Assembly: GCA_007127575.1 (NCBI GenBank)
Contig: SKZC01000048.1
Span: forward strand, 1-6,444
Direction: 5' to 3'
DNA length: 6,444 nt
Origin: Gemmatimonadota bacterium
Lineage (GTDB): Bacteria; Gemmatimonadota; Gemmatimonadetes; Longimicrobiales; Gaopeijiaceae
In this document: positions 5,415 to 6,444 of the stretch, one piece after another
How positions within the stretch are numbered: the first letter of the stretch is position 1
Layout of the letters: every line of letters begins with the position of its first letter
Position numbers and translations under genes: made by a program
The notes under the pieces: model-generated
What the model was told of the DNA's origin: nothing
Databases searched by the model: none
The model's input: the letters and a program-made list of their open reading frames with translations, nothing else

Positions 5415-6444
5415 GAGGTCGAGGAAGCCACCCCATTCCGCCCGGCGTACCGGCCGGCCATCAATCCCTGAACCTCCTCCATATACCTTCGGACCACGAT
5501 CTTCTCATCGAATTGCGTCTGCACTCTTCGGCGACCCGCTTTCCCCATTGCGCTGCGCTCTTCCTCGGAAAGGCCCAGCATCTTCTGCATCGCTCGGGCC
5601 AGATCCTCAGGATCGCGAGGACGGCACAGGAAGCCGTTTCGCCCGTCCTCCACGATATCCCGACTCCCGGGACCGTCCGCGGCGATGAGGGGCTTCTCCA
5701 TGCTTGCCGCCTCCAGAAGTGTCCGAGGCACCCCTTCTCCGTAATACGAAGGGAGGACGACGCAATCCGCTTCCCGCATGATCCCCACGACCTCGTCCGC
5801 CTCGCCCAGGTGGACCACGTCCCCCGTCTCCACCCAACCGGAGACCTCCTCCCTCGTCACGGCCTCCGAGCCTGACGGCTCGAACATGCCCAGAAGACGA
5901 GTCTCCACCTCCAACCCCTGAGACTTCAGCATCCGGGTGGCCTCCGCCAGCTCGCGAATCCCTTTGTCCCTCAGAAAGCGCCCGGCGAAGAGAAAGGCAA
6001 ATGGCCCCATCCGGCGGGACCGAGGGGCGGGTGCGAAGAACTCGGTGTCCACTCCAGACCCCGGCACACGCTTTGCCACCTCTGGAGCCACCAGACCCTC
6101 TTCCACGAAGCAACGGAGGTCCTCCTCGTTCTGGAAGAGCACGGCATGGGAATGCCGGAGCGCCGTCCGGTAGAGGAGCTTGGCCACCGAGGTCGTGGGG
6201 GAGCGGCGGACGAAGAGAGATCCCAACCCCGGCACGGTGTTCACCACCGGGATTCCCAGGGGACGGGCCGCCAGAGAGCAGTAGACGTTGGGTTTGATGG
6301 TGTAGGCCAAGACCAGATCCGGACTGTGTTGCCGAAACAGGCGATGGAGGCGATAGGTGAGAACGGCGTCCTCCAGAGGGTTCTTCCCCTTCCGGTTCAT
6401 GGTGATGGGGATGTGGGGGACCCCCGCCTGCTCCAGCTTCACCG
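5411..6444 (-). CDS. Glycosyltransferase family 4 (GT-B fold), 5' end cut by the window
   Basis: This enzyme would transfer a sugar from a nucleotide donor to a growing polysaccharide or lipid-linked acceptor on the cytoplasmic side of the membrane. About 344 residues are visible. The GTG at 6442 is probably internal, because the first beta-alpha units of the N-terminal Rossmann domain (roughly 60-70 residues) are missing. The visible part of that domain has PDLVLAYTIKPNVYCSLAA, GIPVVNTVPGLGSLF and PGSGVDTEFF. The C-terminal donor domain has FLFAGRFLRDKGIREL, then LLGMFEP, then VVHLGEADEV. It ends with the family signature SYYGEGVPRTLLEAASMEKP, which carries the two spaced glutamates that bind the donor. 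The TIKPNVY and GLG motifs are typical of GT4 enzymes of EPS and capsule clusters (CapM/WbcX-like). Donor and acceptor cannot be told from sequence. The gene is the first visible member of a - strand operon and its stop overlaps the next start. Confidence 0.93.
   Translation of the reverse strand, partial: VKLEQAGVPHIPITMNRKGKNPLEDAVLTYRLHRLFRQHSPDLVLAYTIKPNVYCSLAARPLGIPVVNTVPGLGSLFVRRSPTTSVAKLLYRTALRHSHAVLFQNEEDLRCFVEEGLVAPEVAKRVPGSGVDTEFFAPAPRSRRMGPFAFLFAGRFLRDKGIRELAEATRMLKSQGLEVETRLLGMFEPSGSEAVTREEVSGWVETGDVVHLGEADEVVGIMREADCVVLPSYYGEGVPRTLLEAASMEKPLIAADGPGSRDIVEDGRNGFLCRPRDPEDLARAMQKMLGLSEEERSAMGKAGRRRVQTQFDEKIVVRRYMEEVQGLMAGRYAGRNGVASSTS

Noticed and set aside
1..6444. CRISPR array, tRNA/rRNA gene, insertion sequence or attachment site
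   Set aside because: I saw no spaced direct repeats, cloverleaf, transposase motif or flanking terminal repeats on either strand.

Overview
This is a GC-rich (clearly above 60% G+C) bacterial window from the edge of a surface- or exopolysaccharide locus. The genes are tightly packed, Shine-Dalgarno sequences are visible, and the content (UDP-sugar dehydrogenase, GT4 glycosyltransferase, VanZ/LamG membrane protein, glycoside-hydrolase-like TIM barrel) fits a Gram-negative high-GC phylum such as Gemmatimonadota or Acidobacteriota. That placement is an impression from composition and gene types, not a demonstrated assignment.

Layout: positions 1-163 hold no convincing gene. On the + strand come ugd (164-1537, UDP-glucose 6-dehydrogenase), a small unrecognised gene with a possible NYN/PIN-like fold (1608-2003), and a membrane-anchored protein with the outline of a PP2C phosphatase domain but without its metal-binding aspartates (1994-2902). 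On the - strand, reading in from the right edge, come a GT4 glycosyltransferase cut by the window end (6444-5411), a VanZ-LamG membrane protein gene coupled to it by an ATGA overlap but broken into several frames (5414-4242), and a GH-A-like glycoside hydrolase homologue (4228-2852). The two gene groups converge and overlap by 51 bp at 2852-2902, where a perfect 8-bp hairpin lies.

Functionally, Ugd supplies UDP-glucuronate for an acidic polysaccharide, the GT4 enzyme adds a sugar during its assembly, and the hydrolase-like protein would act on a glycan. The VanZ-LamG type of protein is, from memory, found in exosortase and EPS clusters of Gram-negative bacteria, but its job is unknown. The roles of the two small + strand genes are unknown.

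The most notable points are the VanZ-LamG gene, whose homologous segments lie alternately in two reading frames with one in-frame TGA, and the pair of + strand genes that look like catalytically degenerate relatives of known folds. No CRISPR array, tRNA, rRNA, insertion sequence or clear new multi-gene system was seen.
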